Positions 53,611-60,915 of a DNA stretch of 64,000 nucleotides are shown one piece after another. Position numbers and translations under genes: made by a program. Positions within the stretch are counted from its first letter, which is position 1. The number at the start of each line of letters is the position of its first letter. This DNA is from Flavobacteriaceae bacterium UBA4166. GTDB lineage: Bacteria > Bacteroidota > Bacteroidia > Flavobacteriales > Flavobacteriaceae. Location: the NCBI GenBank assembly GCA_002379985.1, contig DFVG01000047.1, positions 38,961-102,960 of the forward strand. Reading direction: 5' to 3'. Below the pieces are notes generated by a model. The model was given only the letters and a program-made list of their open reading frames with translations, made no database searches and was not told the origin of the DNA.

Positions 53611-55137
53611 TTAAATTTCAGTGTGTTGTATCAGATCCTTTACTTTTTTGAGATATGGATACATTACTTGGTCTTCCGCAAAAGGAGGAACGATATTTCG
53701 AATATCCTCATACAAGGCTTTGGTTTTAGAGGAAACCTTTGCCTGAAGCTCCAAGTGTTCAATCGCTTGAACTACGGTAATAAGCTCTATTGCGAGGATT
53801 TCAAAAGCATTTTCAATGACCTTTTTTGTAACCAAAGCTGCATTGGTTCCCATACTCACAATGTCCTGATTATCGTTGTTATTCGGAATACTATGAATAT
53901 ACATTGGGTTTGAGAGCATCTGGTTTTCAGCAGTGGTTGAGGTTGCGGTAAATTGCACTCCTTGCATTCCGAAATTCAATCCTAACTTTCCTAAATTCAC
54001 AAAAGGCGGCAAAATATCGTTGAGTTTCGAATTCAACAAATAATTAAGTTGTCGTTCCGAAAGCATACTCAGCTTGGTCACTGCAATTTTAAGTTTATCC
54101 ATTTCGATAGAAACATAATCCCCGTGGAAATTTCCACCGTGGTATACCTGTTTCTTCTCAGCGTCTACGATAGGATTATCATTGGCGGAGTTTACTTCTT
54201 CTATAAGAATTCGCTCTACGGTACGAAGCGTATCTAACACAGGACCTAACACCTGTGGCACACAACGTAAGGAATAATATTCTTGCACCTTTTCTTCAAA
54301 CACCTTCACCTCTCCCTCATTTCGGTATAGATGATGTTCGCGTTTTCGGGTAAGCTGACTATCTTCTAAGTGGGCTCGCATTCGTTTAGCAATATCACGC
54401 TGACCAATATGTTTTTTAGACTGATTTAAAGGTTCTGACAAATGATCGTCATACGCTTGTACAATTTCGTTGATCGCAGAAGAACAGGCCACCATCCAAT
54501 GAAGTAGTCGTCTGGTATACATCGTATTTACAATGCCTACTCCCGTCATTACAGAAGTACCATTCATCAACGCCAATCCTTCTCTCAATGCTACTTTGAT
54601 CGGAGCTATTCCCTCTTCTTCAAACACTTCCGCCGTAGGGCGTCGCACTCCCTTGTGAAACACTTCCCCTTCACCAATCAAGACCAAGGCCATGTGTGCT
54701 AACTGTACAAGATCACCACTAGCGCCCACTCCGCCATGTTCAAAAACCAAAGGAACAATATCATTATTTAATAGCGTTGCCATCAACTCAATCGCCGAAG
54801 GATGAATCCCCGAATGTCCTAAACTAAGTGTGTTGAGACGAGCTAACATCGCCGCTTTTACGTAGGAGATCGGGATGGGGCGGCCGCTACCGGAAGAGTG
54901 ACTTCTAATAAGATTGTACTGCAGCTGAATTCGCTCCTCGTTCTCTACTTTGTATTGAGCCATGGGGCCAAAGCCGGTGTTGACACCATAGATCACCTTA
55001 TTCTCAGAAAAATCCTTCAAAAAATGAAAGCTTTCGGTCACTTTATCTATGATCTTATCGTCAATAGAAATAGGTGATTCTTTGATAACAACTTCGTAAA
55101 AATCTTCGAGCGTAAGTTCTCCTTCAATATGATGCAT
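53611..55137 (-). CDS. Aromatic amino acid ammonia lyase (HAL/TAL family)
   Basis: A 508-residue enzyme of the histidine/tyrosine ammonia lyase family. The MIO prosthetic group forms from ASG in GGVGASGDLVQLAH near residue 150; the segments YGVNTGFGPMA and NSANDNPIVD are also characteristic. In flexirubin loci this enzyme deaminates tyrosine to p-coumarate, the starter unit; the Flavobacterium johnsoniae homologue is an efficient tyrosine lyase. Histidine specificity cannot be excluded from sequence alone, but the location in a pigment cluster and lack of hut genes favour tyrosine. A TTG at 55143 is an alternative start; ATG at 55137 is preferred. Confidence 0.9.
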   Translation of the reverse strand: MHHIEGELTLEDFYEVVIKESPISIDDKIIDKVTESFHFLKDFSENKVIYGVNTGFGPMAQYKVENEERIQLQYNLIRSHSSGSGRPIPISYVKAAMLARLNTLSLGHSGIHPSAIELMATLLNNDIVPLVFEHGGVGASGDLVQLAHMALVLIGEGEVFHKGVRRPTAEVFEEEGIAPIKVALREGLALMNGTSVMTGVGIVNTMYTRRLLHWMVACSSAINEIVQAYDDHLSEPLNQSKKHIGQRDIAKRMRAHLEDSQLTRKREHHLYRNEGEVKVFEEKVQEYYSLRCVPQVLGPVLDTLRTVERILIEEVNSANDNPIVDAEKKQVYHGGNFHGDYVSIEMDKLKIAVTKLSMLSERQLNYLLNSKLNDILPPFVNLGKLGLNFGMQGVQFTATSTTAENQMLSNPMYIHSIPNNNDNQDIVSMGTNAALVTKKVIENAFEILAIELITVVQAIEHLELQAKVSSKTKALYEDIRNIVPPFAEDQVMYPYLKKVKDLIQHTEI

Positions 55138-55221
55138 CTTCAAAAAACGGTTTTGGATGGCGCAAATTAAAAAATAATATAGGTAATTTGGTGTGCAAAT
55201 GTAGAATAAATAAAGTATCTA

Positions 55222-55229
55222 TATCTTTG
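55222..55229 (+). promoter_or_regulatory. -7 promoter element of the halogenase-like gene
   Basis: TATCTTTG matches TAnnTTTG and lies 13 bases before the ATG at 55243. No TTTG is present at the usual 19-base distance, so the -33 element is weak or absent. The same 105-base gap (55138-55242) must also hold the opposite promoter for the ammonia lyase gene, for which I see no full match. Confidence 0.5.
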
Positions 55230-55242
55230 CGCTGTCATTACT

Positions 55243-56487
55243 ATGAGAAAATCTGAGGTAGATGTATTAATTATTGGGGCCGGGCCATCCGGTTCTGTAG
55301 CAGCGGCTTATTTGCATCAGCAAGGATGCAAAGTAAAGGTCGTTGAGAAAAATTCGTTTCCGCGTTTTGTCATCGGAGAAAGTCTCTTACCTCGCTGCAT
55401 GGAACATTTTGAGGAAGTAGGGCTTCTCAAGGCCTTGAATGATTTTGGATTTGAAGAAAAGCACGGCGCTCGCTTTATGAAAGAAGGTGTGGTGTGTCAT
55501 TTCGACTTCAGTAAAAAACACACCGATGGGTGGAACTGGACATGGCAAGTACCTCGAGCAGATTTTGATAAGGTTTTGACAGACACCTTGCAAGAAAAAG
55601 GGGTTGATATTTCTTTTCAGCAGGAGGTCATTGCTGTAGAATTTGACGAAGACGGCTGTTCTCGTACTCAAATAAAAGGAGTGGATGGCGTCATTCAAGA
55701 AATTAGCGCAAAATTTGTTATTGATTCCAGTGGCTTCGGAAGAGTATTACCCAGACTACTTGGATTAGAAAAACCATCTTCGCTAGCGGTACATTCTTCG
55801 ATGTTCACTCATGTGGTCGATAAAAACAGACCTCAGGGAAACGAAGGAACTTTAATAACCTTCGACGTTGTTCGTGATGATTCGTGGATCTGGGTGATCC
55901 CCTTTTCTAATGGAATTACCAGCTTAGGTTTTGTTGGACCTACCGAATATTTGGAATCCTTAGAAGGAAGCGTTGAAGCGCGTTGGCAGCAATTGCTAGG
56001 GCATTCGGATTACTATTACGATCGATTTAAAGACACCCCGCCACTATTTAAACCTTATGAAATAAAAAATTATTCCAAAGCTGTCACGAAATTGTACGGA
56101 AACGGTTTTGTACTGACCGGAAATAGTGCTGAATTTTTGGACCCTGTATTCTCTTCCGGTGTCACTTTTGCTACAGAATCAGCCTTACAAGCCGGAAAGC
56201 TCGTCGCCAAACAACTATCTGGAGCGCCTGTCAATTGGCAACAGGATTATAAAGAATATATTGAAAGAGGGGTTGATGTTTTCCGAACGTACGTTAAGGA
56301 ATGGTACACAGGCAATCTTCAGAAGATATTCTTCCATTCTAAAGAAAATCCAATGATCAAGCGTCAAATCTGTGCTGTGCTAGCGGGATATGTTTGGGAT
56401 GAAAGCAATCCATTTGTGAAGAATCATCACCGTCTCGTGAAGACTGTTGCGCATATTGTTGATTTAGAAACCGCCTCTCCCTCGTAA
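55243..56487 (+). CDS. Flavin-dependent halogenase-like / monooxygenase enzyme of the pigment cluster
   Basis: This 414-residue flavoprotein begins with the dinucleotide-binding motif IIGAGPSGSVAAAYL. Features of flavin-dependent halogenases are present: RFVIGESLLP, the lysine at residue 73 in GFEEKHGARF (position of the catalytic Lys), the signature WxWxIP as WIWVIP at about 214-219, and FLDPVFSSG at about 297-304. Hence a halogenase acting on the aromatic head is plausible, since chlorinated flexirubins are known; but related hydroxylases share some of these motifs. The gene is divergent from the rest of the cluster and carries its own promoter box. Confidence 0.8.
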   Translation: MRKSEVDVLIIGAGPSGSVAAAYLHQQGCKVKVVEKNSFPRFVIGESLLPRCMEHFEEVGLLKALNDFGFEEKHGARFMKEGVVCHFDFSKKHTDGWNWTWQVPRADFDKVLTDTLQEKGVDISFQQEVIAVEFDEDGCSRTQIKGVDGVIQEISAKFVIDSSGFGRVLPRLLGLEKPSSLAVHSSMFTHVVDKNRPQGNEGTLITFDVVRDDSWIWVIPFSNGITSLGFVGPTEYLESLEGSVEARWQQLLGHSDYYYDRFKDTPPLFKPYEIKNYSKAVTKLYGNGFVLTGNSAEFLDPVFSSGVTFATESALQAGKLVAKQLSGAPVNWQQDYKEYIERGVDVFRTYVKEWYTGNLQKIFFHSKENPMIKRQICAVLAGYVWDESNPFVKNHHRLVKTVAHIVDLETASPS

Positions 56488-56494
56488 AAGAGAA

Positions 56495-56528
56495 TAAAAA
56501 ATTCCAGAACCCGGAATGATTCTGGAAT
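56495..56528 (-). terminator. Intrinsic terminator of the T9SS-sorted protein gene
   Basis: The arms ATTCCAGAA (56501-56509) and TTCTGGAAT (56520-56528) form a nine-base-pair stem around a ten-base loop. On the minus strand the stem is followed by six T (56500-56495). It lies 85 bases after the stop of the 56614-57372 gene. On the plus strand there is no T-run, so it mainly serves the minus strand. Confidence 0.65.
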
Positions 56529-56613
56529 GTATGCATTATCAGAATAGTTACTTTTAAAGAGTTTCTTATTGACAATCAAAAATTTAGGCCTCTTTTTCCG
56601 ACCATTCTAAACA

Positions 56614-57372
56614 TTAGTGTACTACAAATTTTACCGTTTTTTGTGTCCCTTCCGAAGAAAACTTTGCCAAATAAATTCCAGGGCTAAAAGACTGCATGTT
56701 CATACTTCCCTTCGCACCACTTTGAGGATTCGAAAGAATTTGCTTTCCTAGAATATCGTAAACCGCTACCGAAAGACTTTGCACTTTTGAAGTATAAAAT
56801 AGTTGATTGTCAGAAACGTAAAAATCAAACCCTTCTAAAAGTGCGTTCTGCGGTACCGAAAGATCGGCACGTGTAAATAGCAAGGTTACCGGGACGCCTT
56901 CTATAGCACAATCACCTGTGGCATTTTCAAGAACTACCATGGTAAATTGACTGTCATCCACGTCTTGAAAGTCACCCCCTTCGGCAAAGCCTAAGAATAC
57001 TCCTTCGGTACACTCAAGACCGGTTTCTTGTAGCTCTGTAAACGTTGCTTGGCATGAAGGAAGAAAATCAAAGATGTATGTCCGCTCATTTAGGAAACCT
57101 AAATCTGGTAAATATATGGCATCAAAAGAACGCTGTGTTAATGCCAAGGGTATGCCTGGAGATACTTGCGAGGCATCGGTTACTTCCGAGTAAAGTGTAA
57201 GAAAGTGTCCATCCCCCAACGTAGGGTCAAAAAGATCCATTTCGAACGCGCCTTCTGTTAATTGTTGCACGAAATAGTCGCCTACAAACAGTGAATTATC
57301 GTTGAGACCACACTGTGCTTTTATGACAAAAGTGGTGAAGGCAGCTACAATAAATAGCGTAATTTTTTTCAT
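56614..57372 (-). CDS. Secreted protein with type IX secretion system sorting tail
   Basis: The 252-residue protein has a signal peptide (MKKITLFIVAAFTTFVIKAQ) and a beta-rich acidic body, ending in a T9SS type A sorting domain. That C-terminal part contains VAVYDILGKQILSNP, MNMQSFSPGIYLAKF and TVKFVVH, the usual pattern. Such tails direct proteins through the outer membrane, where the domain is cleaved. The function of the body, with CxxC-free acidic strands, is unknown. The open frame starts at 57411, but a signal peptide begins only at ATG 57372. Confidence 0.85.
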   Translation of the reverse strand: MKKITLFIVAAFTTFVIKAQCGLNDNSLFVGDYFVQQLTEGAFEMDLFDPTLGDGHFLTLYSEVTDASQVSPGIPLALTQRSFDAIYLPDLGFLNERTYIFDFLPSCQATFTELQETGLECTEGVFLGFAEGGDFQDVDDSQFTMVVLENATGDCAIEGVPVTLLFTRADLSVPQNALLEGFDFYVSDNQLFYTSKVQSLSVAVYDILGKQILSNPQSGAKGSMNMQSFSPGIYLAKFSSEGTQKTVKFVVH

Positions 57373-57518
57373 AAATTTTTTTTTGAATGCACCGCAAGAT
57401 GCTCTATTCATAGCTAAATTCCAAACAAAACATGGGTGCTTGATTTCAATATGCTAACCATCAATAAATTACACGTTAATTTCACAGACATTCTAAGGTT
57501 CATCTCTTCAAAGGTTTC

Positions 57519-58688
57519 TTATTGATATTCATTTATGCCGTATAGTAGTTGTTTTAATTTACTCCCATTAATCCCGATAGGCTTATAAGCAGTGTTGAAC
57601 TTAGCAATGGCAACCTTGATATTACTTTTCATTTCGAGATATTGCGTTGGTATTTTCTCTTGACAAACGGTTTCATTTTCATAACTATCCAGCATGACCC
57701 AAAACTTTTCATAAAATTTTTCTCCTTGTTCAATGAATGCGTTGTATTGCGTTATAAATTGAAGCAATCGATCTATTGAAAACTGTAAATTTATTTGCTG
57801 AAGTCGAATAGACCTTTGGTCTTTTTGGGCATCTATAGCGCTATCTAATTTGTCTAAGTATTCGTGTAGGTGACGCGTTACCGTATCCCAATCATCCTCA
57901 TCCCGACAACTACTCAAGCTTTTGGAGTAACCAATCGGTTTCGTATATGATTGAAAGAGTTGTTCAAGATCTGATATCACATCTTCATTTCCATTTTGAA
58001 GAAATGCCGTTTCAAAATAAATAATGTTGAGATCGTTATGCATCTGAAGTGTAAAATCTACAATACACTCGATGTCTTGAAATCGGTCTTCTTTATCTTC
58101 TTGAGAGGCATTCGGTTGCACAAACAAGGAGACCATCGAATGAATAACGGAAGTATAGATATTATCTCCAAGCAATGTGGAAAGGTTGAATCCTGTCTTT
58201 TTTACCTTCTTTTCTGTCAACTGTTTCCGAAGCGCAACAAATTCAGGGTACTGATTTGGATTGCTCATATTGTGGATATCCCTCAAGGTATGTACAGAGG
58301 CAAAGTGATGATCTAATGATAATGTCTTTTCATACAAATGATTTATAATCTGTAATCCTTTTATAAATCGAACTTTTGCTACTTCAGAATATTCTAATTG
58401 CCGATTCTTTTCCAAAGCTTCTTTCAGGGAATCGTTCGCAATAAGAAATAAAACACGTTCCGGTAGCTTGGTCGATTGCATCAAACTATCTTTTACCTCC
58501 TTCAATTGCTGAACAAGAAGTCTATTCTTATAGTCGTAGGTAGCACTAATAGTTTCTATAGCCACAGACAATTCAGTAAGTAAGGCCATCACAGTTTCAT
58601 CATAGTGGTTCTTTGCAGAAACTGCTTGAGCGTTTAGTACAAAAAATGTCAGAAATAAAACAAAGAGAAGCAAGCCGGATTGTCGCAT
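57519..58688 (-). CDS. Hypothetical secreted helical protein
   Basis: I recognise no family. The 389-residue protein has a signal peptide (hydrophobic residues 5-19, cleavage near AVSA) and is otherwise predicted mostly helical, with long charged stretches and scattered coiled-coil-like segments (LLVQQLKEVKDSLMQ, EALEKNRQLEYSEV). Cys residues are few (ECIVDF, SSCRDED, ETVCQEK). It forms an apparent two-gene unit with the gene encoded one base upstream (58690-59127). Likely periplasmic. Confidence 0.75.
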   Translation of the reverse strand: MRQSGLLLFVLFLTFFVLNAQAVSAKNHYDETVMALLTELSVAIETISATYDYKNRLLVQQLKEVKDSLMQSTKLPERVLFLIANDSLKEALEKNRQLEYSEVAKVRFIKGLQIINHLYEKTLSLDHHFASVHTLRDIHNMSNPNQYPEFVALRKQLTEKKVKKTGFNLSTLLGDNIYTSVIHSMVSLFVQPNASQEDKEDRFQDIECIVDFTLQMHNDLNIIYFETAFLQNGNEDVISDLEQLFQSYTKPIGYSKSLSSCRDEDDWDTVTRHLHEYLDKLDSAIDAQKDQRSIRLQQINLQFSIDRLLQFITQYNAFIEQGEKFYEKFWVMLDSYENETVCQEKIPTQYLEMKSNIKVAIAKFNTAYKPIGINGSKLKQLLYGINEYQ

Positions 58689-58689
58689 T

Positions 58690-59127
58690 TTATTTAATTT
58701 TTAATTGAAGCTGATACGTTTCTTCCTTGATCAAAATACGATAGCGCCCTTCTTCAATGCTTATATTTTTTGACAATCCCAAGGCTTCACTTATCTCCGA
58801 AGAAAATATGTATTCGCTCGGAAATGACAAGAAAAAAGAGGCTTCTCGATGACTACTAACCTTTCTAAACCCGAACAGTCCATGATGGTCCCGTTCGGTT
58901 AATTGTGATCTTGAAATCTCAAAAATCAAAAGGTCGGAACCGGCGGTGTACAAGACAGCATTGCCCCCTCCGATGGCTTTTTCCATAGCGCAAAGCCCTG
59001 GTTTTCCATCGCAATGAAAGCCATTGAAACTTGCCTCTACACGAACGGTAGTTTGAGCGACAACTAGCGCACTTGCTGAACTCAGTAACATGATTTTTAG
59101 AAATAAATAAATGAGTAAACTATTCAT
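58690..59127 (-). CDS. Hypothetical secreted protein
   Basis: This 145-residue protein has a signal peptide (MNSLLIYLFLKIMLL...VVAQ). The mature part is small, with a short Cys pair near FHCDGKPGLCAME and a Phe/Ser-rich middle. Family not recognised. Its start codon context (ACTACTATTATG) is the same as that of the WG gene at 53537. It is separated by one base from the following gene, so the two probably act together. Confidence 0.7.
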   Translation of the reverse strand: MNSLLIYLFLKIMLLSSASALVVAQTTVRVEASFNGFHCDGKPGLCAMEKAIGGGNAVLYTAGSDLLIFEISRSQLTERDHHGLFGFRKVSSHREASFFLSFPSEYIFSSEISEALGLSKNISIEEGRYRILIKEETYQLQLKIK

Positions 59128-59642
59128 AATAGTAGTTTTTCAAGGGGAGCCTGGAATTGACGGAAAAACGCATCCCATGTTATGAAATCGTCCAAATATT
59201 AAAACAAGAATCAATAAAGAAAACGCTGACAGGACGAAATCGGTGTGGAGAGTTATTGGGGATTCACATATTCAAGTATCTAAATATCAGAATTATACAC
59301 AAAAAACACAACACATAGAACCCGATATTTATGAATTACGAGTAACACGAAACAGGAAACCTTTTAAAGTGTTCTTATCATATTCATGGGTTCTCTAGGA
59401 CACGAAGGGTTTTAATTCTTTCCAAATAAAAATTTAACATTGAAATTCTTTTCACAATGAGAATAGACCCTATGCCTTTGATGACAGTATAAGACAAAGT
59501 TTTGAAAATTTTATAAAGGGGGTAATGTTAAGATATGTTAATAAAACTGTTAAAAAACATCCTCCGATTTAAGAGAAATCTTCATTTAAATACGTGAAAT
59601 TTATCCTCCATTCAGAAGCAATCAAAATACAATTTTTGGGGT
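59128..59642. other. Gene-poor stretch between the secreted-protein pair and nrdB
   Basis: This 515-base, AT-rich interval has no ORF with a start codon that looks genuine. It contains the possible toxin remnant (59187-59398) and three spaced TGTTAA words at about 59526-59553 upstream of nrdB, which might be operator-like. No full TAnnTTTG box was found near the nrdB ATG; the closest, AATTTTTG at 59631-59638, differs at one position and would give a leaderless transcript. Confidence 0.5.
59187..59398 (+). pseudogene. Possible remnant of a RelE/HigB-type toxin gene
   Basis: No ORF from ATG exists here, but this frame is free of stops for about 70 codons (59187-59398) and its last part reads DIYELRVTRNRKPFKVFLSY, which fits the core of RelE/Gp49-like toxins (LYELRV...YRVFFxF). 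The usual C-terminal GFxKKTxKTP is absent because a TAG at 59396 follows. The match is by eye over about 20 residues and may be coincidence. If real it is a decayed gene in a 515-base gene-poor stretch. Confidence 0.25.
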
Positions 59643-60911
59643 ATGAAATATATAATTAAAAGAGATTTTAGCAAGAAACCTTTTCATTTAGAGAAGATTA
59701 CCGAGGCCATACTAAAGGCCATGAATGCGCAAGGCAAGGGGAGCCCTGAAGCGGCTCAAGATGTATCTCTCGCGGTATATCAAACGTTGTTAGAGCGTCA
59801 AAAAAGTGATGAAAATTACATCCCGACCATTGAGGAAGTTCAAGATATAGTGGAGACAAAACTCATGGAAGGTAAATTTCCAGAGGTAGCCAAAGCGTAC
59901 ATCCTATATCGCAATAAACGTGCGATGGAACGTCGCAGCGATATCTTTGAAAAACGCATCAATCTTAAGCCGTACGAATACCCACAACTTTATGAATACG
60001 TCCCTGCGATTCGTCATTCGTATTGGATTCATACCGAATTTAATTTTACCAGCGATATTCAAGATTTCAAATCGCGCCTAGACGACGTAGAGCGAAGCGC
60101 TATTACAAACGCCATGTTGGCCATCTCCCAAATAGAGATTGCGGTGAAAACATTTTGGGGCGACTTATACCATCGTATGCCGAAGCCGGAGATCGGTGCT
60201 GTGGGAGCTACGTTCGCCGAAAGTGAAGTGCGACATGCCGATGCTTATTCGCACCTACTTGAGATTTTAGGTTTGAATGACGAGTTTCAAGAATTAAAGA
60301 AAAAACCAGTTATCATGAAGCGGGTGCAGTATTTAGAGACTGCCTTGAAAAACGCAAAGAGTGAAGACAATCAACAGTACGCAGAAAGCATCTTATTATT
60401 CTCTCTGTTCATTGAGCATGTATCCCTGTTCTCTCAATTCCTCATCATTATGGCCTTTAACAAGCATAAGAATATGTTGAAAGGTATTTCAAATGTGGTA
60501 GAAGCAACCTCTAAAGAAGAGCAGATTCATGGTGACTTCGGAATTGATCTGATCAAGATTTTAAAAGAAGAAAACGAAGAATGGTTTACTCCTGAATACC
60601 ATAAAACCATTCAAGACATGTGCTATCAAGCCTTTGATGCTGAGCGTGATTTGGTGGACTGGATCTTCGAAGCGGGTGAACTCGATTTTCTTCCAAAAGA
60701 AGTAGTTAACGAATTCCTCAAGAACAGATTCAATAATTCTCTTGAAAGCATTGGTATCGAAAAGATCTTTACGGTCAATGATGCGATTCTCGCAGAGACC
60801 GAATGGTTTGATGATGAGATCATTGGCACCAAGCACGGCGATTTCTTCGTGAAACGCTCCATCAATTATAGCAAAAGAACACAAAGTATAACCAGCGACG
60901 ACCTTTTTTAA
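59643..60911 (+). CDS. nrdB: Ribonucleotide reductase class I radical-generating subunit with N-terminal ATP-cone
   Basis: NrdB generates the radical that starts ribonucleotide reduction in NrdA. The 422-residue protein is longer than usual because residues 1 to about 95 form an ATP-cone: KYIIKRDFSKKPFHLEKIT, then PTIEEVQDIVE and AKAYILYRNKRA. The diiron/dimanganese domain follows, with ligands E195 and H198 in AESEVRHADAY, a Glu in FIEHVSLFSQF and ExxH in EEQIHGDFG; Tyr202 is four residues after the first His. An ATP-cone on NrdB is known from Leeuwenhoekiella blandensis, where dATP shuts down the enzyme through this subunit. Confidence 0.94.
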   Translation: MKYIIKRDFSKKPFHLEKITEAILKAMNAQGKGSPEAAQDVSLAVYQTLLERQKSDENYIPTIEEVQDIVETKLMEGKFPEVAKAYILYRNKRAMERRSDIFEKRINLKPYEYPQLYEYVPAIRHSYWIHTEFNFTSDIQDFKSRLDDVERSAITNAMLAISQIEIAVKTFWGDLYHRMPKPEIGAVGATFAESEVRHADAYSHLLEILGLNDEFQELKKKPVIMKRVQYLETALKNAKSEDNQQYAESILLFSLFIEHVSLFSQFLIIMAFNKHKNMLKGISNVVEATSKEEQIHGDFGIDLIKILKEENEEWFTPEYHKTIQDMCYQAFDAERDLVDWIFEAGELDFLPKEVVNEFLKNRFNNSLESIGIEKIFTVNDAILAETEWFDDEIIGTKHGDFFVKRSINYSKRTQSITSDDLF

Positions 60912-60915
60912 GATT

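Noticed and set aside
53611..55137. Ammonia lyase considered as the histidine-degradation enzyme HutH
   Set aside because: No hutU, hutI or hutG neighbours; it is in a pigment locus where tyrosine lyases are the rule. Substrate remains to be tested.
23768..56487. Pigment cluster considered as a recently acquired island
   Set aside because: No integrase, transposase, attachment site or direct repeats were seen at either end. Transfer cannot be excluded without composition analysis.
59523..59560. Repeated TGTTAA words upstream of nrdB considered as NrdR boxes
   Set aside because: They do not match the known palindromic NrdR consensus and lack the paired spacing; kept only as a note in the intergenic entry.
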